A stretch of DNA of 64,000 nt, taken from the NCBI RefSeq assembly GCF_014696625.1, contig NZ_JACJQL010000024.1, positions 35,958-99,957 of the forward strand. The letters are read 5' to 3'. The position numbers were made by a program, and so were the translations under genes. The notes beneath the pieces are model-generated. The model searched no databases. It saw only the letters and a program-made list of their open reading frames with translations, and was not told the DNA's origin. Of the stretch, positions 26,383 through 35,810 are shown piece after piece; within the stretch, counting starts at the first letter, position 1; each line of letters begins with the position of its first letter. This stretch comes from Nostoc parmelioides FACHB-3921. GTDB taxonomy: Bacteria > Cyanobacteriota > Cyanobacteriia > Cyanobacteriales > Nostocaceae.

Positions 26383-27075
26383 ATGTTTTTTCACAAGAAA
26401 GAGCCGATTCACGTCGTAGATATCGGTGAAGCCAACCCTCGTTTTGCTCAATTGCTTCTAGAGCAATTTGGCGGAGCAACGGGAGAACTATCAGCAGCTT
26501 TACAATACTGGGTGCAGTCATTCCACGTTGAAAACGCGGGAATTAAAGATATGCTGCAAGATATCGCCATCGAAGAATTTAGCCATTTAGAGATGGTTGG
26601 CAAACTCATCGAAGCGCATACGAAAAACGTAGATCAAACAGAGGCTTATAAAAGTACTCTCTTTGCTGTCAGGGGTATTGGGCCTCACTTCTTAGATAGT
26701 CAAGGTAATGCTTGGACAGCAAATTACCTCAATGAAGGTGGAGATGTAGTTCGGGATTTGAGGGCGAACATTGCGGCGGAAGCTGGCGCGCGTCAAACCT
26801 ACGAAGAGCTAATCAAACTATCACCAGACGAAGGAACTAAGCAAACTCTAGTTCATCTCCTCACACGAGAAATTTCTCATACCCAGATGTTTATGAAAGC
26901 TTTAGATTCACTGGGTAAATTAACAGATCCATTCTTTGGTAATGTCCAACCTGACGAAACAGTAGAACTCTACTATAACCTATCATCCAATGGTAACGGT
27001 CATGATGAACGCGGCCCTTGGAACTCCGAGCCAACATTCAAATATGTTGCTAACCCACTAGAAAAACATTCCTAA
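26383..27075 (+). CDS. Manganese catalase
   Basis: 230 residues, cytosolic four-helix-bundle di-manganese enzyme that dismutates hydrogen peroxide. Metal-ligand motifs of the two helix pairs are visible: LLEQFGGATGELSAALQYW (Glu) with IEEFSHLEM (Glu and His, near residue 67), and IAAEAGARQTYEEL (Glu) with LLTREISHTQMF (Glu and His). Length is close to the short cyanobacterial Mn catalases. A polar tail (NGNGHDERGPW) ends the protein. Ribosome site CAGGGGCAATTC precedes ATG 26383. It probably protects against peroxide during desiccation or light stress. Confidence 0.94.
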   Translation: MFFHKKEPIHVVDIGEANPRFAQLLLEQFGGATGELSAALQYWVQSFHVENAGIKDMLQDIAIEEFSHLEMVGKLIEAHTKNVDQTEAYKSTLFAVRGIGPHFLDSQGNAWTANYLNEGGDVVRDLRANIAAEAGARQTYEELIKLSPDEGTKQTLVHLLTREISHTQMFMKALDSLGKLTDPFFGNVQPDETVELYYNLSSNGNGHDERGPWNSEPTFKYVANPLEKHS

Positions 27076-27134
27076 TTCCATACGTTGTAATTAAAGTTTA
27101 GTTAGGTTTGGGGTGCAAACAGGTCTATTAATGA

Positions 27135-27185
27135 AGTTACCCGACGGATGTATTTCCAAGTTGGGTAACTAATTTATTAAATATG
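27135..27185 (+). terminator. Possible terminator after Mn catalase
   Basis: AGTTACCC (27135-27142) pairs with GGGTAACT (27163-27170) around a 20-nt loop, followed by AATTTATTAAAT. Stem is good; the U tract is weak. Confidence 0.35.
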
Positions 27186-27288
27186 CTAAAACCTCCCTTA
27201 TCCTCATGATAATTATTTCTGTTGACCTACTTATATTTGATAAGAATTTATTTTAAAAATCACAATTTAAACTTTAGGAGATGGATTT

Positions 27289-28017
27289 GTGATTGTGAAT
27301 GCAACACCAACCGGATGGGAAGTGATTTATCATCGTTCCCACGCATTGTTAGCAGCACAAATAGCAGGACAATGGCAACGGAAAAACGCTCCCACCAGAA
27401 TATACGAAACCTTAGCAGCAATTTCTCATCACGATGATTTAGAGAAAGAATGGGAGGAAGATAATTTAACTGAAGCAGGCGCGCCAATGGATTTCATGAT
27501 GAACAAAGAAGCTTCTGTGGAAAAACTGGCGAGTCTTGTTAAAAATGCTCGTTACCGGGGACGATGGGTAACTTTATTAATTTCTATGCACATTAGCCGT
27601 TTGACAGAACCAAAACGGGGACAGTCGGCTGAATTAGACGCTTTTTTGGATGAACAGCTAGAAAATCAAAAGCGCTGGCGTGAAGAACTAGGGATAGAAA
27701 AAGATGAGGTAGATGCAGCCTATAGGTTCATGCAGTGGTGCGATCGCCTGTCTCTCATCTTATGTCAAAAAGAACTACCTGCCGATGAACGGTTTTTAGA
27801 AATTAGTAAAGGCCCGGATGGTCAACGCTATGACATCATGCAACGCAGCGATAATTTAGTCACAGTCAAACCTTGGCCTTTTGAAGACGATAAGTTTACG
27901 GTCAATGTGGAAGCTTGTGACTTACAAGAAGTCAAATTTGCCAGTAACGCCAAACTAACTCAAGCCCTACAAACAGCTCCTATCAAGGTGCTAGAGTGGA
28001 CTTTCGTTAAAAATTAA
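27289..28017 (+). CDS. DUF3891-family protein
   Basis: 242 residues, soluble. It shows the DUF3891 layout: GWEVIYHRSHALLAAQIAGQW near the N-terminus, ISHHDDLEKEWE (a His/Asp cluster suggesting a metal site), LISMHISRL, and the middle RFMQWCDRLSLILCQKELP. The His-His-Asp arrangement recalls HD-type hydrolases, but activity is unproven. GTG start at 27289 follows AGGAG by 8 bp. The Yfr2-like hairpin at 28034 begins 16 bp after its stop and would terminate this transcript as well. Confidence 0.82.
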   Translation: MIVNATPTGWEVIYHRSHALLAAQIAGQWQRKNAPTRIYETLAAISHHDDLEKEWEEDNLTEAGAPMDFMMNKEASVEKLASLVKNARYRGRWVTLLISMHISRLTEPKRGQSAELDAFLDEQLENQKRWREELGIEKDEVDAAYRFMQWCDRLSLILCQKELPADERFLEISKGPDGQRYDIMQRSDNLVTVKPWPFEDDKFTVNVEACDLQEVKFASNAKLTQALQTAPIKVLEWTFVKN

Positions 28018-28033
28018 CAATTTGCCAATAATT

Positions 28034-28105
28034 AAAAAGCGCCTGGGAGTGTTGCCGTGTTTCCACCCCAGACGCTTTTTAGTTTCAACTTGCTCCTCAC
28101 ACACA
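28034..28105 (-). ncRNA. yfr2: Yfr2-family small RNA, copy 1
   Basis: Reading leftwards: GUGUGAGGAGCAAGUU at the 5' end, then a long hairpin with stem AAAGCGUCUGGG/CCCAGGCGCUUU and loop GGAAACACGGCAA, ending in a U tract. The GGAAACA loop plus terminator-like stem is the signature of the cyanobacterial Yfr2 (Cyano-1) family. A TATTCT -10-like box lies just upstream (near 28117). The hairpin is nearly symmetrical, so it could end transcription from both sides. Confidence 0.75.
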
Positions 28106-28195
28106 AATAGAGAATATCACTTGTTATTTTATTTAGCAAGTATATTGTGTGACACTTCCCCAACTGCACAGAAAAGTCCCAGGATAGCCTCAATC

Positions 28196-28267
28196 AAAAA
28201 GCGCCTGGGAGTGTTGCCGTGTTTCCACCCCAGGCGCTTTTTATTTTTAACTTGCTCCTCACACACA
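28196..28267 (-). ncRNA. yfr2: Yfr2-family small RNA, copy 2
   Basis: Same architecture as copy 1 with a perfect AAAAAGCGCCUGGG/CCCAGGCGCUUUUU stem, GGAAACACGGCAA loop and GUGUGAGGAGCAAG 5' segment. A TATTGT box precedes it. Begins 162 bp from copy 1, with unrelated sequence between, so each copy probably has its own promoter. Confidence 0.75.
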
Positions 28268-28400
28268 AATAAACAATAGCACTTGCGGTCATAAATAGTA
28301 AATCTATCCTGTGACAGTTTGCTATATGCACAAAATAGGAGTACTTCGCCGAAATTTTCCCATTCCTGTTCACTGGGACAACTAACACCCACAACTCTAC

Positions 28401-28473
28401 AAAAAAGCACCTGGGAGTGTTGCCGTGTTTCCACCCCAGGCGCTTTCTATTTTTAACTTGCTCCTCACACACA
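28401..28473 (-). ncRNA. yfr2: Yfr2-family small RNA, copy 3
   Basis: GUGUGAGGAGCAAG followed by the GCGCCUGGGG...CCCAGGUGC stem (one G-U change) with the invariant GGAAACACGGCAA loop and a U6 tail. The sequence before the 5' end (AAGTGATA...TTCTATTTGTG) is shared with copy 1, pointing to conserved promoter elements. Between this copy and the hybrid kinase gene at 28887 there are about 410 bp without a gene. Confidence 0.73.
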
Positions 28474-28886
28474 AATAGAACGTATCACTTATTTTTTGAG
28501 AAGACAAGTATAATGTGTGACTCTTTATGAATTCTTTAAAGAAAATATCGGGATCGGTAATAACTTAGTAAAGATTCTTAACATAAGATATCCCACTTAT
28601 TCCCCGACTAAGCTGATTTAAGCAAAACACTATGTGAATCCAACAAAGCTATAATTTTAAAGGCAACATTAACCAGACTGCCAAACAAAGCTCTCGAAGA
28701 AATGAAGTTGTATTTATGAACTTTGTAAAACACCAAGTTATAAAAGTTACCTATTTCCCAGTTTCCTACTTCAAAAGTAAGATTTCCGACTAATCAATCT
28801 GTAATATGTATCTCAAGATTGTTGCCACTTGCAAAAAAAATACTTGATTTTTCATCAAAACGTTACTGCTAAGGATTAATCGCAGT

Positions 28887-31800
28887 ATGTCAAATATCCA
28901 GCGCTCTCATTTGCAGCGTTATTGTATTTCTATTTTATCGGTAGTATTGGCGCTGTTGCTAGGTTTAACGCTGGGAAGATATTTCAAAGTAGAGATTTCA
29001 CCACTGTTTTTTGCATCTGTAGTCTTTAGTAGTTGGTACGGAGGATTAGCACCAGGTTTAGTTGCTACAGTCTTGAGTATTTTATTGAAGAATTACTTTT
29101 TTATCGCGCCATTCAATTCACTATTTGTTAACCAAGGGAGTGATTTACTCAATTTAATCGTCTTTGGCTCCGTAGCAGTATTAATTAGTTCGTTAAATTC
29201 GCAAGTCCGTGCTGCGAGGCAAATGTCTGAGGCAAAACTAGCTAAGTTGAAAGTGAATTATCACCACTTGTTAGAGACAGCCCATGAAGGGATTTGGATA
29301 TTTGACAGTGAAGGAAAGACAGAATATGTCAACCCTCAGCTTGCCCAAATGCTTGGTTACAGCGTTGAACAAATAAGCGATCGCTCAATCTTTAATTTTT
29401 TGGAACCCCAGGCGCAGTTGGAAATTGAGCAATGGCTAGAGCAACAGCAAAAGTACCATCACCAAACGCAACAGAAGTTTGATTTACGTTTACAACACCA
29501 CGATGGAGCGTCACTTTGGGTAATTGTTTCTCTCAGTTCCATACTGGATAAGCATAGAAGATTTTCTGGTGCGATCGCCATGCTCACAGATATTACAGAG
29601 CGTAAGCAGGCTGAAGAGACTCTAGCACAGGGACAGGCAAAGCGTGACCTCGAACGCCAACGCCTGCGCGCCATCCTTGATATTCTGCCAATGGGAGTAG
29701 TGATTTCTGACGCTAAAGGACAGCTTTTAGAAATTAATCCTGGTGCAAAAGCGATTTGGGGAGAAGATGCGCCCTTGCTCGATAACACCAGTCAATATCA
29801 TCAATATAAAGGATGGTGGCCGGATACAGGTAAACCCCTGACAGCAGAAGAATGGACACTAGCCCGTACCCTAGCTACAGGTGAGGCGATAATTGGGGAA
29901 GAGATTGATATTGAAACATTTGATGGCAAACGGAAAACCATCCTCAATTCTGCCGTACCCATTTGTGATGCCAAGGGAACAATAGTTAATGCAGTCACGG
30001 TGAATGTAGATATTACTGAGCGTAAACGGGTAGAAGCCGCTTTCAGGCAAAGTGAAGCGCTAGCAAAAGCACGGGCAGAAGAACTCGAAACGATCATGGA
30101 AACTGTGCCGGCTGCCGTCTGGATTGCACATGATCCTCATTGCCATTCCATGAGCGTCAATCGTGCTGCTTATGACATGATGCGAGTACCACCAGGTTCT
30201 GTAATGACCGCAACCCCAGCTAGTGGAGGATATCCCTTTCCTTTTAAAATCCAAAAAAATGGTCAAGATATTCCTCTGAATGAGTTGGCAATGCAGCAAG
30301 CCGGACTGACTGGACAAGAAGTGGAAGCGGAAGTTGAATTTGTCTTCAGCCCGGAGGATGTACGACACATTTACGGTAAGGCTATCCCTTTACGCGATCC
30401 AAATGGTAATGTCCGAGGTGTGATTGGGGCATTTTTGGATGTTACCGAACGCCAGCAGTTGATGTCTTTGTTACAACAAAAACAAGAATGGCTCGATTTA
30501 GCACAGAAGTCAGGAAAAATAGGCAGTTTTGACTGGAAATTGCCTAGTAATATCAATGTTTGGTCACAAGAATTAGAAGAAATTTATGGATTGCAGCCTG
30601 GTGAATTTGGCGGTACTTTTGAAGACTGGGCAAAATGTGTTCATCCCGATGATTTAGCTAGGGTAGAAGTGGAATTGCAGGAATTGTTGAACACAGGCTC
30701 GAAGGAATTTTTTAGTGATTTTCGCATCATTCGTCAGGACGGAAGCCTTTGTTGGCTACAATCGAGAGCCAGAGTTTTCTATGATGATCATGGTCAACCA
30801 TTACGGATGGTGGGAGTGAATATCGATGTGACTGAGCGCAAGCAAGCAGAAGCAGCGCTACAGCAAAGTGAGGCTAGATTAAAAAGATTATTGCAATCGA
30901 GTATTATTGGCATTATTGAGGCAGATTCAGAACGAATTAATTTTGCTAACGATGCCTTCCTGAAAATGGTGGGCTATACCCAGGAAGACTTGCTCACAGG
31001 AAAGTTGCGTTGGCAAGACATGACTCCACCAGAATACAGCGAACTGGATCAAGCCAAGGTGGCGGAAGTGATAAACTCTGGGTTCTGCATTCCCTTTGAG
31101 AAGGAGTATATCCGTAAAGACGGCTCTCGTGTTCCTATTTTATTAGGTGCTGCCCGATTAAGTTCCAGCCCATTAACATGGGTGTGCTTTATTCTCGATT
31201 TAACTGATCGCAAACAAGCAGAAGCCGCTCTACAACAAAGTGAATTGATGTTCCGCACACTAGCGGACACCATGCCGCAAATGTTTTGGATTACCCAGCC
31301 TAATGGCTACCATGAGTATTTCAATCAACGTTGGTATGACTATACAGGAACGACATTAGAACAAACCCAAGGCGAAGGATGGCAAAAGATACTACATCCT
31401 GATGATGTGGAACGCACAATAGAACACTGGCATGATTGCCTTGATACTGGCAAAGACTATGATATTGAGTATCGTTTGCGTCGTGCTGTTGATGGGGAAT
31501 ATCGTTGGCATTTAGGCAGAGCTTTTCCTTTAAGAGACAAAAATGGTCAAATTTTGAAATGGTTTGGTTCCTGCACAGATATTCACGACCAAAAGTTAGC
31601 AATTGAAGAACGCGCCCAGGCTTGGGAACAGGAACGTGCAGCCAGGATAGAGTTAGAACGAGCCAACCGGATGAAAGATGATTTCTTGGCAATAGTTTCT
31701 CACGAGTTGCGATCGCCCCTCAATCCCATTCTCGGCTGGGCAAAACTCCTCAAGAGCCGCAAACTGGATACATTCAAGACTCATCAAGCCCTAGAGGTGA

Positions 31801-32780
31801 TCGAACGCAATGCCAAATTACAAGCCCGGTTAATCGACGATTTACTAGATGTTTCTCGGATTTTGCGCGGTAAGCTGAGTTTGAATGTCTGCACAGTTGA
31901 CTTAGTCACCACCATCGAAGCAGCATTGGAAACTGTACGCTTAACGGCTGAAAGTAAATCGATTCACATCCAAACTGAGTTAACATCTCATGTGTGCAGA
32001 GTTGAAGGCGATCCCAACCGTTTACAACAAGTAGTGTGGAATCTACTGAGCAATGCCGTAAAATTCACACCGGAAGGCGGTCAAATAGAAGTCAGCCTAG
32101 AAAGAGTTGGTTCTTTAGCCCACATTCAAGTCAGGGATACAGGAAAAGGTATTAGTCTCGACTTTCTCCCCTATGTGTTTGAACGCTTCCGCCAAGCTGA
32201 CGAGGTAACAACAAGAAAATTCGGGGGACTGGGGTTAGGGTTAGCCATAGTTCGTCATCTTGTAGAACTCCACGGTGGTTCTGTCCAGGTAACAAGCCCA
32301 GGAGAAGGATTAGGCACAGCATTTACAGTCAAACTACCCCTGATTGCTGTTTCGCAGATATATGAAGAGCATTTTATTCCAGACACCACCCCAAATCTGC
32401 AAGGCTTGCGTATGGTAGTTGTAGATGATGATGCCGATACTTTAGAACTACTCAGTTTTATTTTGGAACAGTATGGAGTGGAAGTTAAGGCAGTCAATTC
32501 AGCAAATGAAGCATTAGAGGCGATCGCTCACACCAAACCAGATTTATTATTAAGTGATATTGGAATGCCAGAAGTTGACGGCTATATGCTGATTAAGCAA
32601 ATCAGAACAATGGAAGTAGCATCCGGCACAAAACTACCAGCGATCGCTCTCACCGCCTTTGCCGGCGAAACCAACTTTCAAAAGATTATGTCTGCTGGCT
32701 TCCAAAGGCATTTAACCAAACCTGTAGAACCATCGGAACTAGCCACAGTCATAGCCAACCTGATTCAAAGTAATTCGTAA
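28887..32780 (+). CDS. Membrane multi-PAS hybrid histidine kinase with receiver domain
   Basis: 1297 residues. N-terminal DUF4118 (KdpD-like) membrane segment with four hydrophobic helices (about 10-110: LALLLGLTLGRYF, FFASVVFSSWYGG, LLNLIVFGSVAVLISSL). Six PAS/PAC units follow (about 125-240, 255-378, 390-515, 520-650, 655-775 and 780-905), each ending in an I/VTERKQAE-like linker. HisKA (His939 in FLAIVSHELRSP), HATPase (about 1035-1150: NLLSNAVKF, DTGKGIS, FGGLGLGLAI) and a C-terminal receiver (about 1175-1290; Asp1224 in LLSDIGMPEVDGY, Lys in HLTKP) complete it. Cytosolic PAS domains suggest several integrated signals. Flanked by Yfr2-like RNAs on both sides. No partner regulator is adjacent. 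Confidence 0.94.
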   Translation: MSNIQRSHLQRYCISILSVVLALLLGLTLGRYFKVEISPLFFASVVFSSWYGGLAPGLVATVLSILLKNYFFIAPFNSLFVNQGSDLLNLIVFGSVAVLISSLNSQVRAARQMSEAKLAKLKVNYHHLLETAHEGIWIFDSEGKTEYVNPQLAQMLGYSVEQISDRSIFNFLEPQAQLEIEQWLEQQQKYHHQTQQKFDLRLQHHDGASLWVIVSLSSILDKHRRFSGAIAMLTDITERKQAEETLAQGQAKRDLERQRLRAILDILPMGVVISDAKGQLLEINPGAKAIWGEDAPLLDNTSQYHQYKGWWPDTGKPLTAEEWTLARTLATGEAIIGEEIDIETFDGKRKTILNSAVPICDAKGTIVNAVTVNVDITERKRVEAAFRQSEALAKARAEELETIMETVPAAVWIAHDPHCHSMSVNRAAYDMMRVPPGSVMTATPASGGYPFPFKIQKNGQDIPLNELAMQQAGLTGQEVEAEVEFVFSPEDVRHIYGKAIPLRDPNGNVRGVIGAFLDVTERQQLMSLLQQKQEWLDLAQKSGKIGSFDWKLPSNINVWSQELEEIYGLQPGEFGGTFEDWAKCVHPDDLARVEVELQELLNTGSKEFFSDFRIIRQDGSLCWLQSRARVFYDDHGQPLRMVGVNIDVTERKQAEAALQQSEARLKRLLQSSIIGIIEADSERINFANDAFLKMVGYTQEDLLTGKLRWQDMTPPEYSELDQAKVAEVINSGFCIPFEKEYIRKDGSRVPILLGAARLSSSPLTWVCFILDLTDRKQAEAALQQSELMFRTLADTMPQMFWITQPNGYHEYFNQRWYDYTGTTLEQTQGEGWQKILHPDDVERTIEHWHDCLDTGKDYDIEYRLRRAVDGEYRWHLGRAFPLRDKNGQILKWFGSCTDIHDQKLAIEERAQAWEQERAARIELERANRMKDDFLAIVSHELRSPLNPILGWAKLLKSRKLDTFKTHQALEVIERNAKLQARLIDDLLDVSRILRGKLSLNVCTVDLVTTIEAALETVRLTAESKSIHIQTELTSHVCRVEGDPNRLQQVVWNLLSNAVKFTPEGGQIEVSLERVGSLAHIQVRDTGKGISLDFLPYVFERFRQADEVTTRKFGGLGLGLAIVRHLVELHGGSVQVTSPGEGLGTAFTVKLPLIAVSQIYEEHFIPDTTPNLQGLRMVVVDDDADTLELLSFILEQYGVEVKAVNSANEALEAIAHTKPDLLLSDIGMPEVDGYMLIKQIRTMEVASGTKLPAIALTAFAGETNFQKIMSAGFQRHLTKPVEPSELATVIANLIQSNS

Positions 32781-32861
32781 TTTTGCCAAGATAAAACCCT
32801 GACAATCAAAAGCTTTCAAGTCGGTCAACAGTCAACAATCAACCGTCAACAGCCATAAATT

Positions 32862-32931
32862 AAAAAGCGCCCAGAAGTGTTACCGTGTTTCCACTCTAAG
32901 CGCTCTTAATTTCAACTTGCTCCTCACACTA
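32862..32931 (-). ncRNA. yfr2: Yfr2-family small RNA, copy 4
   Basis: More diverged copy 82 bp downstream of the hybrid kinase: GUGUGAGGAGCAAGUUGAAA 5' segment, stem AGCGCUUAGAG/CUUCUGGGCGCU and the invariant loop GGAAACACGG(U)AA, U5 tail. Compensatory differences keep the lower stem paired. A TATCTT box lies upstream (near 32943). The unchanged loop and 5' segment against a drifting stem argue for function. Confidence 0.7.
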
Positions 32932-33040
32932 TTAGAAGATAACACCGCCTTGAAACCAAAGCTCATGTTATCAGTGACACTTTCCTAACTGCACCATTGT
33001 GAGGGATTGGGGACTGGGCGAAAATATTGCAGTAAGTTTC

Positions 33041-33080
33041 TCCCCCTGCCTCCCCTGCCCCCCCTGCTTCCCCTGCCTCC
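33041..33080. repeat. STRR: CCCCTGCCTC-type repeats
   Basis: Tandem CCCCTGCCTCCCCTGC units lie directly after the purH stop. Similar tracts are at 43669-43749 and, inverted, at 53481-53518. Confidence 0.7.
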
Positions 33081-34600
33081 TAATGTAAAAAATGCCGCAC
33101 CCCAGTCAACACCATCAACAAACCCAATTCATTAGCAGCCTTGACGGAATCTTGATCCCGCAGGCTTCCCCCTGGCTGGACAATGGCGCTAATACCTGCG
33201 GCGGCGGCGGTTCTGACGGTATCATCGAAGGGGAAAAATCCATCGCTGGCGAGGATTGCACCTTTGGCTTTGTCCCCAGCTTGTTCTAGGGCAATTTTCG
33301 TTGAACCAATGCGGTTCATTTGTCCTGCACCTACACCTAGAGTAGTGCGATCGCTTGTCACAACAATAGCATTAGATTTAACGTGTTTGCAGACTTTCCA
33401 CGCAAATAGCAATTCTGCTAATTCATCGGGTGTAGGTTGGCGTTCTGTGACTACTTGCCATTGACTTGTATCAGCAGCAATATCATCCGCAGCCTGCACC
33501 AGGAAACCCCCGGCGATTTGTTTGACTAAAGTTTTAGGCCCGGTACTCAAATCAGCCAAAGTCAACACCCGCACATTAGATTTCTTGGAGAGGATTTTTT
33601 GCGCTTCTGCATCACAATCAGGTGCAACCACACATTCTAAAAACGTCTTAGTTAACTCACTGGCTGTCGCTGCATCAATAGGACGGTTCAGGGCGACAAT
33701 CCCCCCAAACGCCGAAGTAGCGTCAGCATTGAAAGCCTTTTGATAAGCTTCCACAATGGTATCTGCCAACGCCGTACCACAGGGATTGGTATGTTTAATA
33801 ATCGTGGCGGCTGGTGTATCAGTGAACTCTGCAATAATGCGCCGGGCGGCTTCTAAGTCAACCAAATTATTGTAACTCAGTTCCTTACCTTGTAGTTTCT
33901 TGGCTGCTGCCCACCCTGTTGGCGTAGTCCCAGTTTGATACCAAGCTGCTGGCTGATGGGGATTCTCACCGTAACGCAGAGATTGTAATTCAGTACCGCT
34001 TAGGGTATGCTGTTGTGTGCCTGAGAGGTAAGAGGCAATGGCACTATCATAACTCGCCGTATGTAAAAACCCCTTCAAAGCCGCCTTTTGCCGAAATTCT
34101 AAGGAAGCTACTCCGTTATTTTGCCGTAATTCTTGCAGATATTCATCATACTGCGCCGGATCACATAATACTGTCAGATGGGCAAAATTCTTCGATGATG
34201 CCCGTAACATCGTCGGGCCGCCAATATCAATTTGTTCCACCGCTTCCGCCAACGTCACCCCTGGTTTAGCAATAGTTTCCTCAAACGGGTAAAGATTCAC
34301 CACCACCAAATCAATCGGGCGAATTTGGTTATTTTCCAAATCCGTCAAATCACTAGGTACATCCCGCCTAGCCAAAATCCCCCCATGAATCCGGGGATGT
34401 AGAGTTTTCACCCGTCCACCCAAAATCTCTGGTGAACCCGTGTAATCTGCAACCTTCGTCACAGGTAAACCCGCATCCTTGAGGGCTTGGGCTGTCCCCC
34501 CACTGCTGATTAAATCAAACTCAAATTCCTCTACCAAGCGACGAGCTAAGTCAATTAAACCAGTCTTGTTAGATACACTCAGCAGTGCTAGACGCGCCAT
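33080..34600 (-). CDS. purH: Bifunctional AICAR formyltransferase / IMP cyclohydrolase
   Basis: 506 residues, performing the last two steps of purine synthesis. The MGS-like IMP cyclohydrolase domain (1-195) has ALLSVSNKTGLIDLARRL, SSGGTAQAL, RVKTLHPRIHGGIL and DLVVVNLYPFEETI. The transformylase domain (about 200-506) has LRYGENPHQPAAWY, the catalytic KHTNPCGTA, SAFGGIVALNRP, VCKHVKSNAIV and SDGFFPFDDTVRTAAAAG. Length is normal. The strand is opposite to its neighbours. An STRR follows its stop codon. Confidence 0.97.
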   Translation of the reverse strand: MARLALLSVSNKTGLIDLARRLVEEFEFDLISSGGTAQALKDAGLPVTKVADYTGSPEILGGRVKTLHPRIHGGILARRDVPSDLTDLENNQIRPIDLVVVNLYPFEETIAKPGVTLAEAVEQIDIGGPTMLRASSKNFAHLTVLCDPAQYDEYLQELRQNNGVASLEFRQKAALKGFLHTASYDSAIASYLSGTQQHTLSGTELQSLRYGENPHQPAAWYQTGTTPTGWAAAKKLQGKELSYNNLVDLEAARRIIAEFTDTPAATIIKHTNPCGTALADTIVEAYQKAFNADATSAFGGIVALNRPIDAATASELTKTFLECVVAPDCDAEAQKILSKKSNVRVLTLADLSTGPKTLVKQIAGGFLVQAADDIAADTSQWQVVTERQPTPDELAELLFAWKVCKHVKSNAIVVTSDRTTLGVGAGQMNRIGSTKIALEQAGDKAKGAILASDGFFPFDDTVRTAAAAGISAIVQPGGSLRDQDSVKAANELGLLMVLTGVRHFLH

Positions 34601-34790
34601 GTCTCAATTCCTCAGATGCCAAAGACCCCAATTTTCACACAACCCTGGCTTCACTTCAAGAGCACTGAGGATAATTCGTAACCAATCCCTTTTTGCTAAC
34701 ATTCCTTAAGAATACTGACTAAATCCTGATCCCTAATTTTTGCGGAAGTCGGGGATTGGATGTTGCACATAGTTTATTTTCCATCAATTC

Positions 34791-35009
34791 ATGAATAATT
34801 TAGGCGATCGCGCTAATTTTAATAGCCCGTGGAAAGAAATTCTCGAAGCATATTTTCCCCAAGCCATGCAGTTCTTTTTTCCAGAAACATCTGCATTAAT
34901 TAATGGGGAACCTCCCTACGAATTTCTCAATAAAGAATTCCAAAAAATCACCCGTGAAGCCGAACAACTCTTCTGTTTGCCTTTGCACTGTAGAGATAGA
35001 ATCTACTAG
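34791..35009 (+). pseudogene. N-terminal fragment of an Rpn/transposase-like cytosolic protein
   Basis: 72 residues. SPWKEILEAYFPQAMQFFFP and the following EFLNKEFQKITREAEQ match the start of a large cyanobacterial family (about 250-320 residues) of Rpn/PD-(D/E)xK-like proteins. The frame ends in unrelated residues (LPLHCRDRIY) just where the catalytic core would begin, so the gene has been truncated, and the esterase gene starts 2 bp later. Not expected to be active. Confidence 0.65.
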
Positions 35010-35011
35010 GA

Positions 35012-35656
35012 GTGTCAGATTTTAGGAGCAAACCTCTGTCTTTGCAATTCACTACCGTTCCCCCAGCTAACTCTCAAACACCCGCCGGCTTAGTTGTGAC
35101 TTTGCATGGTTGGGGTGCTAATGCTGAGGATGTGGCATCTTTGTTACCCTATTTCAATTTACCTGATTACCAGTTTGTCTTTCCCAATGCACCTTATCCA
35201 TATCCTTATACTCCCCTTGGTAGGTCATGGTATGACCTGAGACAAGAAAATATGTATGAGGGATTGGCGCAAAGTCGGGAACTGCTGAAAGATTTTGTGC
35301 TTTCTTTAGAAAGTAGTACTGGTGTGCCTTTATCCCGCACTATCTTAAGTGGATTTTCTCAAGGTGGGGCGATGACTTTTGATGTCGGCTCAAAATTACC
35401 CTTGGCTGGTTTGGTGGTGATGAGTGGGTATTTACATCCTGAAGCCATTAGCCCCGATAATACTAACATTCCCCCAACACTGATCCTACATGGTACAAGG
35501 GATGAAGTTGTACCCCTACAAGCTGCTATCAAAGCACGCACAACCGTAGAATCACTGGGTGTTTCCGTCCAATATCATGAATTTGATACAGGGCATGAAA
35601 TCAATTTGGAAATGTTAAATGTAGCCAGAAATTTCATTGTGAATGCACTTGTTTAG
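35012..35656 (+). CDS. Alpha/beta-hydrolase, phospholipase/carboxylesterase family
   Basis: 214 residues, probably a cytosolic serine esterase of the acyl-protein thioesterase/YpfH type. VTLHGWGAN (oxyanion-hole HGxG region, near 29-37), nucleophile elbow GFSQGGAM (Ser near 118), Asp in LILHGTRDEVVPL and His in FDTGHEIN form the triad. The GTG start at 35012 overlaps the only AGGAG; the first conserved strand is near residue 25, so a later start is possible but none has a better ribosome site. Substrate unknown. Confidence 0.9.
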   Translation: MSDFRSKPLSLQFTTVPPANSQTPAGLVVTLHGWGANAEDVASLLPYFNLPDYQFVFPNAPYPYPYTPLGRSWYDLRQENMYEGLAQSRELLKDFVLSLESSTGVPLSRTILSGFSQGGAMTFDVGSKLPLAGLVVMSGYLHPEAISPDNTNIPPTLILHGTRDEVVPLQAAIKARTTVESLGVSVQYHEFDTGHEINLEMLNVARNFIVNALV

Positions 35657-35810
35657 TCTGAGTTACAATTTTTTTACAAAATATGGTATAAATCCTGAAA
35701 AATTTTAGGAATTCCATGCCATCTAGTGAGTAAGATAGATTGAGTGGCACTTTACAGCGCCACTTAACCCGTGCTGGGTGCAAATGCTGCATAAGGGAGG
35801 GGCAAGCATT

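Noticed and set aside
28018..28886. Tandem repeats first considered as NsiR1-like repeats
   Set aside because: The loop GGAAACA and terminator stem fit Yfr2, and each unit is separated by unrelated DNA, unlike direct NsiR1 tandem copies.
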